From IMG/VR virus record IMGVR_UViG_3300046616_000357, positions 1 to 45,192 of that record: a DNA stretch of 45,192 bases; one strand, written 5' to 3'. The notes below the pieces were generated by a model. The model searched no databases. It had not been told where the DNA came from and was given only the letters and a program-made list of their open reading frames with translations. This document shows, one piece after another, positions 21,680 through 29,114 of this stretch (position 1 is the stretch's first letter; each line of letters begins with the position of its first letter). The DNA is from a virus. The translations under genes and the position numbers were made by a program.

Positions 21680-22555
21680 TCAGAAGGCTCCAGGAGCCAC
21701 CTGAAGGCACCGCAGACCGAGCAGGCGCCACATCTCCACGACCTGGTCACGGTCGTCGAGGACGAACCACACGTTGTAGAACGGCTCGATCTTCGCCCGG
21801 TAGATCTCCTCCTTGACGACCGAGTCCTTGCGCATGTCGTCTGGCGCCCGCATGTGCAGGTACGCCTCCCGCGTCCACTTGCCCACGTGCAGTTCCAGCC
21901 AGGCCCGCGTCTGGTCGTAGCAGCAGCCGTCACGGCCGGACAGGAACACGATCTCCGCGCCGCTGTCCCGCAGGGTGTTCACCAGGTCGATGACCTCGCT
22001 GATCGGCTCGTCCTCGCCGACCCGGTCCCACTCGAACGGGCTGCGGCCGACCATCCGCGCCAGCGTGCCGTCGATGTCGACCAGGACCATGTTCGGCTTC
22101 GCCGGGTCGTACGGGGGCGCCTCGGCAGGCTTCGGGGCCAGGTACTGGTTGTACATGTCCCGGATGACCTTCTCGCCGACGCTCCGATCCCGCTGGAGGT
22201 CACGCTTGATGCAGGTATGAAGCGGCACGGTCGTGTGGTCGGAGACCTTGAACTCCGCACCGTGGTACGCGGCCAGCCGCCGCAGTTCCTTCTCGTGGTT
22301 GGGGTTGAGGTTGGTGTCGTCCACGATGACGCTCACACCGTCGCCCAGGAACGCCTCGACGAGAGCGTTGCGGGCCCGCACGACCCGGCGCTCGTACTTC
22401 CCGTGCCAGACGCTGTCGTGCAGCATCGTGCGCAGGTCGTCCTTGTTGATCCGGACCAGCGTGCCGGGCTGGGCCTTGGCCACGAGCCGCTTCGCCTCGG
22501 TGCTCTTGCCGGAGCCGGGCAGTCCCTTGGTCATGGTCAGCGTCAGCATCGTCAC
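21680..22555 (-). CDS. pnkp: Polynucleotide kinase/phosphatase (T4 Pnkp type)
   Basis: 291 residues. N-terminal kinase: P-loop GLPGSGKST (11-19), then VIVDDTNLNPNH. C-terminal HAD phosphatase: LVDIDGTLA (D160, D162), FLSGRDGCC and LDDRDQVVEMWR. As in T4, it should add 5' phosphate and remove 3' or 2',3'-cyclic phosphate so that broken RNA can be ligated. The start is taken as GTG 22555 (AAGGAG); an in-frame GTG near 22605 overlapping the upstream stop would add a CRCCG zinc-like piece. LHT element at residues 112-114. Same operon as the RNA ligase. Confidence 0.9.
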   Translation of the reverse strand: MTMLTLTMTKGLPGSGKSTEAKRLVAKAQPGTLVRINKDDLRTMLHDSVWHGKYERRVVRARNALVEAFLGDGVSVIVDDTNLNPNHEKELRRLAAYHGAEFKVSDHTTVPLHTCIKRDLQRDRSVGEKVIRDMYNQYLAPKPAEAPPYDPAKPNMVLVDIDGTLARMVGRSPFEWDRVGEDEPISEVIDLVNTLRDSGAEIVFLSGRDGCCYDQTRAWLELHVGKWTREAYLHMRAPDDMRKDSVVKEEIYRAKIEPFYNVWFVLDDRDQVVEMWRLLGLRCLQVAPGAF

Positions 22556-22602
22556 GGGCTTCTCCTTGTTCTTCGGGCCGCAGCACCTGCACTTGTAGGC
22601 GC

Positions 22603-22902
22603 TCACTGGCAGCACCCGTCGCAGCCGTGCAGGCCCTCGTAGGGGTGGTAGTCCTCGCCCTGGATCAGGCGCTTGTAGGCGAGGTCGTCCGGGTCGGGGT
22701 GACCCACGCCGTGGGGACAGGTCCGCTCCATCAGCGCCCGGTCCATGCGGAAGTGCTGGGGGAAGGCGGCCATGGAGTGGGCGGAGGGGTTGTGAACGCA
22801 GCAGTGGCGGCCGATGCAGTCCTTGCGGGGGTGGGCGAGGATCTCCTCCCCGCCCACCAGCTCGGCCCGCTCGAACCACCCGCCGAAGTCGTCGGGCTCC
22901 AT
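22603..22902 (-). CDS. Cys/His-rich protein between ligase and kinase
   Basis: 99 residues. Metal-binding residues are dense: DCIGRHCCVHNPSAH, RTCPHGVGHPDPDD, and HGCDGCC at the end. ATG 22902 overlaps the ligase stop (TGATG), so it is co-translated with the RNA-repair enzymes. It may bind RNA or act as an accessory factor; not recognised. Confidence 0.7.
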   Translation of the reverse strand: MEPDDFGGWFERAELVGGEEILAHPRKDCIGRHCCVHNPSAHSMAAFPQHFRMDRALMERTCPHGVGHPDPDDLAYKRLIQGEDYHPYEGLHGCDGCCQ

Positions 22903-24002
22903 CAGGCAGCCGCCTCCGGGACCGACGCGAACGGGACCTCGTAGGCGGGCTTGACCCGCTTCCACACCCGGGAGGTGACGTCCTGGCCGCCGTACAGGCC
23001 GAACAGGATGTCCCTGTAGGGGCTCTCGCAGGCCAGGAGGGCGAACTCCTTGCGGCGCTTCTGCGCGTCGTCCTCCGGCCTCACCAGGCGGCGCAGGATC
23101 CAGTCGAACTCCTCGCGCGCCTCCACCAGGGTGTCGGTGTAGGCCTTCTGCAAGCCGCTGACCTTCGCGCGGACCCAGTCGTAGAACTCGTCCGGGACGC
23201 TGTCGATGATCGCCTCGATCCCGTCGCCCTCGGCCAGCGCCTCCCACAGGGTGAGCGTCGAGGTGTTCGTCAGGATGCGATGCAGCCGCACGTACTCGTC
23301 GAACTTGAACTTCACCCGCAGGTCGTGGCCGGGGAAGTGGACGACGAAGCCCTCCTGGTTCTCCTCCTGCGGCGCCGCCAGCACCTCGGAGAGGGACTCG
23401 AAGCCAACCGGCTGGTTGACCGGCCCCGGCCAGTCGTAGGGCCCCCAGGACAGCGAGCGGCCGGTCTGGGTGTCGACCACCGCGAGCAGGACCAGGTCGT
23501 CCAGGCCCTTGTAGTCGACGACGATCCGGTTGGACGGGAAGACGATCTCGAAGAGGTACGTCAGGCCCAGGATCGGCTCGAACGTCGGGTAGCGGGTCTC
23601 CAGGATCTTGTTCGCGTGCTGCGCCTGCGGGCTGGTGAAGGAGCCCCGCGTGGCGATGCGGAACTCCCCGGTATGAAGCAGGTAGCCGACTCCCAAGGAG
23701 CCGTCCCACTTCACGTACGTCTTGACCGGCTCGTTGATCAGCCGCGCCTGCTGGTCGGCGGGGATCTGCGACCAGTTGAAGAACTTCTCGAACGGCCGGG
23801 CCACGACCTTCTCGGTGGTCGTGTCGATGATCAGACCCCGGGTCTTCTTGGTGACCTCGTTCCACTCGTTGTCGAACTGGGCCTTGTTCGTGTAGTTGAA
23901 GATGGCCCGGGTGCCGTCGGGGTGGGTCTGGTGGCGGACGTAGCCCTTGGTGATGTTGTCGAGCAGGGCCTTCTCCGGAAGGACGTCGTACAGGTGCACC
24001 AT
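22902..24002 (-). CDS. RNA ligase (T4 Rnl1 type)
   Basis: 366 residues. Nucleotidyltransferase motif I VKWDGS with the adenylylated Lys near K98; upstream TRGLIIDTTTEKVVARPFEK is typical of Rnl1. Motif IV EGFVVHF and motif V VKFKFDEY follow, then a helical C-terminal domain. With Pnkp it should rejoin tRNA or other RNA cut in the anticodon loop by host defence nucleases. The LHT element is at residues 109-111. It leads the ligase, Cys/His protein and kinase unit. Confidence 0.9.
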   Translation of the reverse strand: MVHLYDVLPEKALLDNITKGYVRHQTHPDGTRAIFNYTNKAQFDNEWNEVTKKTRGLIIDTTTEKVVARPFEKFFNWSQIPADQQARLINEPVKTYVKWDGSLGVGYLLHTGEFRIATRGSFTSPQAQHANKILETRYPTFEPILGLTYLFEIVFPSNRIVVDYKGLDDLVLLAVVDTQTGRSLSWGPYDWPGPVNQPVGFESLSEVLAAPQEENQEGFVVHFPGHDLRVKFKFDEYVRLHRILTNTSTLTLWEALAEGDGIEAIIDSVPDEFYDWVRAKVSGLQKAYTDTLVEAREEFDWILRRLVRPEDDAQKRRKEFALLACESPYRDILFGLYGGQDVTSRVWKRVKPAYEVPFASVPEAAA

Positions 24003-24026
24003 GTGTGCGCTCCTCGGTGGTGGTGG

Positions 24027-24248
24027 TCAGATGCGCTGGTCGATGGCGGCCACGACGCGCTGGGCGAAGTTCTCGTAGGCGCTGTCCGGCAGGTTCAGTC
24101 CGAACCACTTCTTCGCCTCAAGGGCGACGATCTCGACGGCGGCCTCGCGCTGCTCTCCCTGGCGCTTGAGCCAGTCCTGGGCGGCGCTCTCGCGGGGGAT
24201 GACGAGGTGGCCGAGGTACATGGTGGGGCGGTCGTCCGTGGCGGTCAT
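24027..24248 (-). CDS. Unknown 73-residue protein
   Basis: Helical, soluble (SAAQDWLKRQGEQREAAVEI, then a KKWFGLNLPDSAYENFAQ segment). Located between the coiled-coil gene and the RNA ligase in the same leftward unit. No family recognised. Confidence 0.65.
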   Translation of the reverse strand: MTATDDRPTMYLGHLVIPRESAAQDWLKRQGEQREAAVEIVALEAKKWFGLNLPDSAYENFAQRVVAAIDQRI

Positions 24249-24250
24249 GG

Positions 24251-24655
24251 TCAGCCCTTCTTCGCGGCCTTCTTGGCCTTCTTGTTCTTCTTCTTGGCCT
24301 TGCGGTCCCGCTGGTCGAGGTCGGTCTCGACGTCGCTCAGGGCCTCGTCCAACTTCTCGATGAAGAGGTAGACGGCGCCCTTGAGGCGGTCGGCCTTCGC
24401 GCGGGCGTTCTCCAGGTCCTTGCGGAGCTGGTCGCGGTCTTCCTCGGTGTTCGTCTGGCCGTAGACACCGAAGTCGAGAGTCACGCTGCGGGAGCAGTCC
24501 TGTATCTGGAGCGTGGCGCCGAAGTCCAGGTAGTCGTCACTGGCGTCGCCGTCGTTGATCTCCGCGAGCACCGCGCCGAGGCCGTGGTGGCCCTGGTTGT
24601 TCAGGAACTCGCGGATGTAGAGGCGGCGCTGCTCGTCGGTGGTGGCGGTGCTCAT
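24251..24655 (-). CDS. Unknown protein with Lys-rich coiled-coil tail
   Basis: 134 residues from ATG 24655 (AGGAG upstream). The N-terminal part contains beta segments (YLDFGATLQIQD, SVTLDFGVYG); residues about 75-115 form a coiled coil; the end is almost pure Lys/Ala (KKKNKKAKKAAKKG), able to bind nucleic acid. First gene of the RNA-repair operon, so an RNA-binding role is conceivable. Confidence 0.65.
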   Translation of the reverse strand: MSTATTDEQRRLYIREFLNNQGHHGLGAVLAEINDGDASDDYLDFGATLQIQDCSRSVTLDFGVYGQTNTEEDRDQLRKDLENARAKADRLKGAVYLFIEKLDEALSDVETDLDQRDRKAKKKNKKAKKAAKKG

Positions 24656-24716
24656 GTTGCGGCTCCTAGCAGGTGTTGCTCTAGCGCCGGGTGGGGCGCC
24701 TTCCAATAACCAAGAA

Positions 24717-24744
24717 CCTATAACGAGGAAGACGTAATCGCAAG
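24717..24744 (-). promoter_or_regulatory. Probable promoter of the RNA-repair operon
   Basis: Minus-strand CTTGCG (24739-24744), 16 bases and TATAGG (24717-24722). Spacing and boxes are less ideal than in the early promoters. Confidence 0.45.
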
Positions 24745-24798
24745 CGGTTTCGCTCAAGCGATTTACAAGCAACACTATGACGCGCATCACGCAACACA

Positions 24799-24835
24799 AA
24801 GACCCCCGCCGGGAGGGTGTCCCGAAGGGGGTCTT
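24799..24835 (-). terminator. Terminator after the RlaP-like gene
   Basis: AAGACCCCC (24799-24807) and GGGGGTCTT (24827-24835) stem just past the stop at 24850. Confidence 0.85.
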
Positions 24836-24849
24836 CGCAGGTCAGGCCG

Positions 24850-25503
24850 CTACAGCCGCCGCACGTAGTTGATGAAGTCCTGGAGCCGGTCCGTCCGAGG
24901 CTGCGCTGGAAGGATCCCGACGCGGTCGTTGAAGGTGTCGAAAGCCTTCCAGAACTCCTTCTCGATCTGCTCGGCGGTCATCTCGTCGAACGCCCAGTAG
25001 AACTCCGGGTCCGGCACCTTCACCGTCAGCGTGCCGAAGTCGAGCAACTGCTGGCCCTGCCGCAGCAGACGGAAGCAGTGCCGGGCGTGCTTCGCCACAC
25101 GCTTCTGTCGGCCGTCGTTGGCCAGCTCCTGCTTGATGCGCTTGATCTGACCCATGGCGTACCCGCCGTACGCCGAGCGCACGTAGGGCTCAGAGAGGAA
25201 GTCCTCGCGGATGTCGAGGAGCCACTCACCCTCCCATGACTGCTGCTCGTACTCCTCCAGGTACATCAGGTCCATGATCGTCGGGTTGCACTTCAGCGCG
25301 AGGTTCACGTACTTGCCGACCTCGTGCAGGGTGACGTCCGGAGCCGTGGACACCAGCGAATCCTGGTGCTTGGCACCAATACGGAAGAACTCCGGAGTCG
25401 GACGGATGAAGATGCCCAGCCGGTCGATGTCCGACCCGGGGCGGGCCAGGCCGAAGGCAGTCGAGCCCACGACCCCGCTCAGCAGAATGTTCGGCGTCGT
25501 CAT
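24850..25503 (-). CDS. RlaP-like nucleotidyltransferase
   Basis: 217 residues. GSTAFGLARPGSDIDRLGIF is the Pol-beta superfamily nucleotidyltransferase motif (GS...DxD) in the form seen in the RlaP group, which is linked by gene context to RNA repair. The rest is helical. It may add nucleotides to broken RNA ends. It lies upstream of the Pnkp/ligase unit with its own terminator, and its ATG overlaps the stop of the gene before it (TGATG). Confidence 0.82.
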   Translation of the reverse strand: MTTPNILLSGVVGSTAFGLARPGSDIDRLGIFIRPTPEFFRIGAKHQDSLVSTAPDVTLHEVGKYVNLALKCNPTIMDLMYLEEYEQQSWEGEWLLDIREDFLSEPYVRSAYGGYAMGQIKRIKQELANDGRQKRVAKHARHCFRLLRQGQQLLDFGTLTVKVPDPEFYWAFDEMTAEQIEKEFWKAFDTFNDRVGILPAQPRTDRLQDFINYVRRL

Positions 25504-26021
25504 CAGAACCAGTAGTCCTCAGACGGGTCGTCGCGGCCGTCGGTCTCGTAGGCCTCCGCCGACTCCTCGTAGGTCGCCAGCGCCTCCTCCAGCGCCCGGC
25601 CCCAAGGCTGTCCCTGGTCCTGCTCGACCTGAGCCACGGTGAGCAGGGCGAGCGTCTCGTTGTCGACCCTGAGATGCCCCTCCTCGACCAGGTTCTGGAC
25701 CTCCGTGATGGTGCTGTCCGTGGCCGCCAGGTCCTCGTACGTCATGCCCTTGTATGCCAGCACGTAGCCGACCATGCAGGACGGCGCCTTGTCGGCCGGG
25801 TTGAAGTAGACGCACGACTTGGCGCCCGTCTCCGGGTCCAGGGGAGGCGCGTAGACGTAGTCCTCCCCGCGCTCCTTCACTGCGCGGCCCAGCAGTTCCT
25901 TCGCCTCGTCCAGGGTGATTTCGACGACGCCGGGGAGGGGCGTGGAGGTCTCGGCCTCCGGGGTATGAAGCGCGTCGTCGAGGGAGGGGACGCGGTCGAC
26001 GATCTCGGTGAAGTTGAGCAT
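25503..26021 (-). CDS. Unknown 172-residue acidic protein with LHT element
   Basis: Starts at ATG 26021; the ribosome site is weak (GAGAA). An acidic protein; a central portion (AKSCVYFNPADKAPSCMVGY) with two Cys, then helices, with a DDPSEDYWF end. LHT element at about residues 19-21 (25972-25981). Translationally coupled to the RlaP-like gene. No family recognised. Confidence 0.7.
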   Translation of the reverse strand: MLNFTEIVDRVPSLDDALHTPEAETSTPLPGVVEITLDEAKELLGRAVKERGEDYVYAPPLDPETGAKSCVYFNPADKAPSCMVGYVLAYKGMTYEDLAATDSTITEVQNLVEEGHLRVDNETLALLTVAQVEQDQGQPWGRALEEALATYEESAEAYETDGRDDPSEDYWF

Positions 26022-26047
26022 GGCGTTCTCGTTTCGTGTGGTGTTGG

Positions 26048-26191
26048 TCAGCCGTTGAGCAGGTGGGCCGCGATGTAGAACCCGGCGGCGACGCACAGGA
26101 CGCGGAAGATGACGCGCCCGAGGGACTGGAACCACAGGTCGGCCTTCGACGGCCTCGGGCACGGGGCGTGGTTCTGGTCGAGGTTCTTCAC
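26048..26191 (-). CDS. 47-residue membrane micro-protein
   Basis: GTG start at 26191 with weak AAAGGC upstream. A polar N terminus (NLDQNHAPCPRPSKADLW) is followed by one membrane segment (FRVLCVAAGFYIAAHLL). High third-position GC supports translation. Unknown function. Confidence 0.55.
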   Translation of the reverse strand: MKNLDQNHAPCPRPSKADLWFQSLGRVIFRVLCVAAGFYIAAHLLNG

Positions 26192-26201
26192 GGGATGCCT
26201 T

Positions 26202-26321
26202 TCAGGAGCAGTCGAATTCGGGGGCGTCGGTCTCCGGCTCTTCGTCCAGGGCGACGCCGTTGATGAAGATGACGTCGCCGACGTCGATGCCGACGTGTTC
26301 CAGCAGGGAACGGATGCTCAC
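26202..26321 (-). CDS. 39-residue acidic micro-protein
   Basis: GTG start at 26321 with a perfect AAGGAGG eight bases ahead; stop TGA at 26202. Reads LLEHVGIDVGDVIFINGVAL then an acidic tail ending DCS. Directly follows the DUF2637 gene. Unknown. Confidence 0.6.
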   Translation of the reverse strand: MSIRSLLEHVGIDVGDVIFINGVALDEEPETDAPEFDCS

Positions 26322-26373
26322 TGGTCCTCCTTGGGGAGCGGTGGGGCCCGGCGTTCCGAGCCCCACCGAGACG

Positions 26374-27060
26374 TCACAGAGACGCGGGGTTGAACAGGTT
26401 GCGTCCGCTGTCGTCCTTCGAGACAGGGGTGAGTTTGCCCCTGTCGACCCATGTGGTGATCGTGCTCGGACTCACCTCAAGGATCTTGGCCAGCTCCCTG
26501 GCCGTGACCAGGGTGACCTCGCTGCTGTCTCGCCGCTGTCTCAGCACTCCCGCCAGCCGGTGGAAGGTGAGCGCGGCCAGGTGCGTACCGAGCGCGATGC
26601 AGATGGTCGGGGCGGCCGACGCCAGGATCACGTGCCCCCACGTCGTCGCCGCTGACTGCCCGGTCACCCTGGCGTACGCGGAGCCGTGAGCGACGTTGAG
26701 GACGAGTGAGACAGCGGTGAGACCGACCACCGTGCCGATCGCCCACCGGTATCCCGGGGAGCCGACCAACGCCAGCGAGGCCACCACCCCCAGGCCGTCG
26801 AGACCGTCGATGACCAGAGGGTAGAACTGCCGCACCTCGTGCAGGCCGATCCCATCGGCGGTGTCTCGAAGGGGCACCCAGCTCACCCTCATACCGACCA
26901 GCGCCACGAACGCCAGCGCCACCAGGATCGTGGTGAACCCGATGACCAGACCGGTCGCGTGCAGGCCCGTGAGCGGGTGAGACGAGGGTGAGACAGCCCC
27001 CGTCTCACGGTTACTCGCACGTCTTGCTCGCCAGCCCTGGATAGGATTCGGGAGTCCCAT
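26374..27060 (-). CDS. DUF2637 membrane protein with C-terminal HTH
   Basis: 228 residues. Four hydrophobic segments between about 32 and 160 (GLVIGFTTILVALAFVALVG first) match DUF2637, common in Streptomyces plasmids, integrative elements and phages. The C-terminal 50 residues are a MerR/excisionase-like HTH (TARELAKILEVSPSTITTWV, then LFNP). A membrane-bound DNA-binding protein of this type may tether DNA or sense the envelope. The start ATG 27060 has AGAGG at longer spacing. Confidence 0.75.
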   Translation of the reverse strand: MGLPNPIQGWRARRASNRETGAVSPSSHPLTGLHATGLVIGFTTILVALAFVALVGMRVSWVPLRDTADGIGLHEVRQFYPLVIDGLDGLGVVASLALVGSPGYRWAIGTVVGLTAVSLVLNVAHGSAYARVTGQSAATTWGHVILASAAPTICIALGTHLAALTFHRLAGVLRQRRDSSEVTLVTARELAKILEVSPSTITTWVDRGKLTPVSKDDSGRNLFNPASL

Positions 27061-27090
27061 GGAGAGTCGATACCTCTCGTAGGTGGGACA

Positions 27091-27122
27091 GGTGCCCAGT
27101 GGGTCGCACCCCGCTGGGCACC
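27091..27122 (-). terminator. Hairpin before the DUF2637 gene
   Basis: Perfect arms GGTGCCCAG (27091-27099) and CTGGGCACC (27114-27122) in the leader of the DUF2637 gene, directly after the stop of the upstream gene. Either a terminator or an attenuator. Confidence 0.6.
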
Positions 27123-27133
27123 CGCATACCCGA

Positions 27134-27394
27134 CTAGGTATGAAGCCGTTCACGCTCGTCGAGATAGTCCGAGACGCCGTTGTCCCAGAACGGGCCGAAC
27201 ACATACTGCGCCGTCGCGTCGTACAGCGCGCTGCTGGCGACCGCCCCGCCGTGGGGCAGCAGCTCCTCCGCCTGGACCGAGTTCTGCCGACCGGTGAGCA
27301 GCGCCACCAGCGCGGCCTCGTCCGCCGACAGCCGGAGCGTCACCGCCTCGGGCGACCCGTCGTCTCGGAATTCGATGCTCTTGACCAAGGCCAT
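27134..27394 (-). CDS. Unknown 86-residue protein ending in the LHT element
   Basis: An N-terminal strand (VKSIEFRDDG), then helices (SADEAALVALLTG). The last four residues are Arg-Leu-His-Thr, encoded CGG-CTT-CAT-ACC and followed at once by the stop TAG (motif copy 27137-27146). The ribosome site is GAGGAG. Not recognised. Confidence 0.65.
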   Translation of the reverse strand: MALVKSIEFRDDGSPEAVTLRLSADEAALVALLTGRQNSVQAEELLPHGGAVASSALYDATAQYVFGPFWDNGVSDYLDERERLHT

Positions 27395-27496
27395 CTCGGC
27401 CGTCTCCTCTTCTTGTGTTCCGGCCGGGACAGTTCCCGGTACCGGTCCAGTACTCGTTGCTCGAACTTGCTCAGGTGTCTCAGTGGCGCTCCCGCC

Positions 27497-27871
27497 TCAT
27501 CGGTCGTTCAGGGAGATCTCGATGCTGTTGCCGGACTTCGGGTGGAGAAGCAGGCTGCTGCTGCCGTGGACCGTCAGCCGGTTGTCCTCTTGCAGCGTCA
27601 CGTGGAAGTACGCCCACCAGTCCGGGTGGCGCTCCGGCTTGTACCGGAACTCGATCGGCGTCCACTGGTCGACCGCGAGGCGGCGCCGGTTCACGCTGTG
27701 CGGGTCGATGACGACGGGGGCGTTCTCCGCGACGTCGTTGTTGAGCAAGGCCCGCACGGAGGCCAGCTCCTGCTCCAGCCGGATGATCCGCTCACCCCTC
27801 GCACGAAGTCGGTCCTTCACCCACTTCGGCAGGCGCTCGAACCTCGGGTCCTCTTCGATCGGCGTGTTCAC
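27497..27871 (-). CDS. Unknown 124-residue protein (coiled coil plus beta domain)
   Basis: GTG start at 27871 with AAGGAG. Residues about 20-45 form a coiled coil (LRARGERIIRLEQELASVRA); the second half is a beta domain with WWAYFHVTLQEDNRLTVHG. Proteins of this plan are frequent in actinophages, with unknown role. Confidence 0.65.
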   Translation of the reverse strand: MNTPIEEDPRFERLPKWVKDRLRARGERIIRLEQELASVRALLNNDVAENAPVVIDPHSVNRRRLAVDQWTPIEFRYKPERHPDWWAYFHVTLQEDNRLTVHGSSSLLLHPKSGNSIEISLNDR

Positions 27872-27898
27872 GGCTGCTCCTTGTAACGTTGGGCCGGG

Positions 27899-27941
27899 CC
27901 CCGGTGGCCGCCCGCACTAGACCTGCGGACGGCCACCGGGG
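27899..27941 (-). terminator. Terminator
   Basis: CCCCGGTGGCCG and CGGCCACCGGGG, a 12-base perfect stem, lie between the micro-gene ending at 27949 and the gene starting at 27871. Confidence 0.75.
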
Positions 27942-27948
27942 TTTCCTG

Positions 27949-28104
27949 CTAGCTGCGGTCGGCGCACTTCTCGCCGTTGGGGCACTCCTCGCGCGGGAAG
28001 CCATCCCCGCACAGGCTCGGGTCGATACCGATACCGGCGCCCAGCTCACCCAGTTCCAGCGGGCCTTCGTCCTGCACCCACCGGTCGGCGCTGTTCTCGT
28101 ACAT
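27949..28104 (-). CDS. 51-residue Cys-containing micro-protein
   Basis: ATG 28104 overlaps the stop of the upstream gene (TGATG). The product has three Cys near the end (DPSLCGDGFPREECPNGEKC), a likely small metal or disulfide site. Unknown. Confidence 0.6.
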   Translation of the reverse strand: MYENSADRWVQDEGPLELGELGAGIGIDPSLCGDGFPREECPNGEKCADRS

Positions 28105-28361
28105 CAGATGTCCGCCTTCTCCAGTCGCTCCCAGACCGGGCCCCAGCCGTCGCGGGTACCGTCCAGCAGGCCCGAGGCCTTGATGACGTAGTCCCGGTGC
28201 AGGGAGCGGTTCTCCAGGAGGCCATCCTCGGTGAGCACGTCCCCACGCCAGGCGCCGGACGACCCCTGCGTGACCGAGCGGATGATCCCCGGGGCCAGGG
28301 AGTGGTTGTACATGATCGAGACACGGTCGCCGACCCTGTACGGTGCGCGCTGCTGAGCCAT
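28104..28361 (-). CDS. Unknown 85-residue SH3-like protein
   Basis: PYRVGDRVSIMYNHSLAPGI with the following strands (GAWRGDVLTEDG) looks like a small SH3/KOW-type barrel. First gene after a strong promoter (28404-28432) whose leader carries a perfect palindrome. Function unknown. Confidence 0.65.
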   Translation of the reverse strand: MAQQRAPYRVGDRVSIMYNHSLAPGIIRSVTQGSSGAWRGDVLTEDGLLENRSLHRDYVIKASGLLDGTRDGWGPVWERLEKADI

Positions 28362-28377
28362 GGTTCCTCCTTCTGCG

Positions 28378-28398
28378 TTACTGCTTCCGAAGCAGTAA
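28378..28398. promoter_or_regulatory. Perfect 21-base palindrome at a transcription start
   Basis: Arms TTACTGCTTC (28378-28387) and GAAGCAGTAA (28389-28398) around a single C. It lies immediately downstream of the -10 box (28404-28409) of the leftward promoter, so it covers the expected start of transcription. A repressor operator or 5' mRNA hairpin. Confidence 0.6.
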
Positions 28399-28403
28399 GA
28401 GGA

Positions 28404-28432
28404 ATCTATCCGGCGCCACTACGTCTCGTCAA
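28404..28432 (-). promoter_or_regulatory. Promoter of the 27.5-28.4 kb genes
   Basis: Minus-strand TTGACG (28427-28432) in the GGCTTGACGAG context, a 17-base spacer and ATAGAT (28404-28409). Confidence 0.65.
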
Positions 28433-28466
28433 GCCGTATCGCCAACTGACTTTCCAAGCATGAAGA

Positions 28467-28498
28467 AGGCCCCCACCCGGTCTCCCAGGAAGGGGCCT
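28467..28498 (-). terminator. Terminator of the 28.5-31.4 kb operon
   Basis: AGGCCCC (28467-28473) and GGGGCCT (28492-28498) just past the stop at 28516. Confidence 0.75.
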
Positions 28499-28515
28499 AC
28501 GACAGCGCTACGTAG

Positions 28516-28680
28516 CTACTCAGTTCGCGTGATCGTGATCCTTGAGGTGACGTCGTCGCTCAGCAGGGACTCCACGGTCTGCGCCACCTGCTCCGGAGCC
28601 TCGACCTCGATCTGGGACGACTGCGCCCGCTGCTGCCCCGGCTTCAGGGGGTGCTGGTACTTGACTACGTACTTCGACAC
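28516..28680 (-). CDS. 54-residue small protein
   Basis: GTG at 28680 with GGAGGGG upstream; stop TAG at 28516. A small alpha/beta chain (SKYVVKYQHPLKPGQQRAQS, then EVEAPEQVAQTVESLL and an ITITRTE end). Last gene of the 28.5-31.4 kb operon. Unknown. Confidence 0.6.
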   Translation of the reverse strand: MSKYVVKYQHPLKPGQQRAQSSQIEVEAPEQVAQTVESLLSDDVTSRITITRTE

Positions 28681-28681
28681 G

Positions 28682-29113
28682 TCATACCCCTCCTACTAGT
28701 GCCTGCACCACCTTGTTCAGCGCACGCTGCGCCGACCGCTTCCCTGACTCGATGCTGGAGCACGTGAGGAACCGCTCGTCGTCTCCCCCACCGAGGAACA
28801 GGGAGTAGTTGCACGAGTCCATGGCTGAACTCTCGTATGTGTACCTGAAGACGTCAGCCACCTTCCGATCGCCGATGTAGCCGACCCACAGTTCCCCCTT
28901 GGGGTGCGCCTCCTGGCGCCACTCGATCGACTGCGCCTTGATGGGTGGCTTCTTCTTGGGCTCCGCTGGATGCCCCCTGCGGACCGCCTCAACCCGAGTG
29001 CATCCCTGATTGTCGATGGCGTGCTGAAGGTCAGCACCAATGCCCCGGTCGTCGTAAACCTCGATCACCGTGGGGCGTGGCTGCTCTGGCTCCCAGTAAC
29101 GCAGCTTCCACAT
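28682..29113 (-). CDS. Unknown 143-residue protein
   Basis: Beta-rich (WVGYIGDRKVADVFRYTYES), with LFLGGGDDERFLTC and a C-terminal helix SGKRSAQRALNKVVQAL. Leaves one base to the next gene. No family recognised. Confidence 0.65.
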   Translation of the reverse strand: MWKLRYWEPEQPRPTVIEVYDDRGIGADLQHAIDNQGCTRVEAVRRGHPAEPKKKPPIKAQSIEWRQEAHPKGELWVGYIGDRKVADVFRYTYESSAMDSCNYSLFLGGGDDERFLTCSSIESGKRSAQRALNKVVQALVGGV

Positions 29114-29114
29114 G

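Larger units (their letters stand above)
6044..27146 (-). repeat. Dispersed in-frame motif GCTTCATACC (Leu-His-Thr)
   Basis: Seven exact copies on the minus strand at plus coordinates 15159-15168, 16902-16911, 17424-17433, 22214-22223, 23670-23679, 25972-25981 and 27137-27146. Near copies sharing CTTCATA lie at 8641-8647, 10655-10661 and 16132-16138, and one on the plus strand at 6044-6053. Each lies in a gene, in the sense direction, with codons CTT-CAT-ACC (or ACT/ATC). Ordinary Leu-His pairs in these genes use CTG-CAC. One TATGAAG copy at 36102-36108 is non-coding. The function is unknown. Confidence 0.85.
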
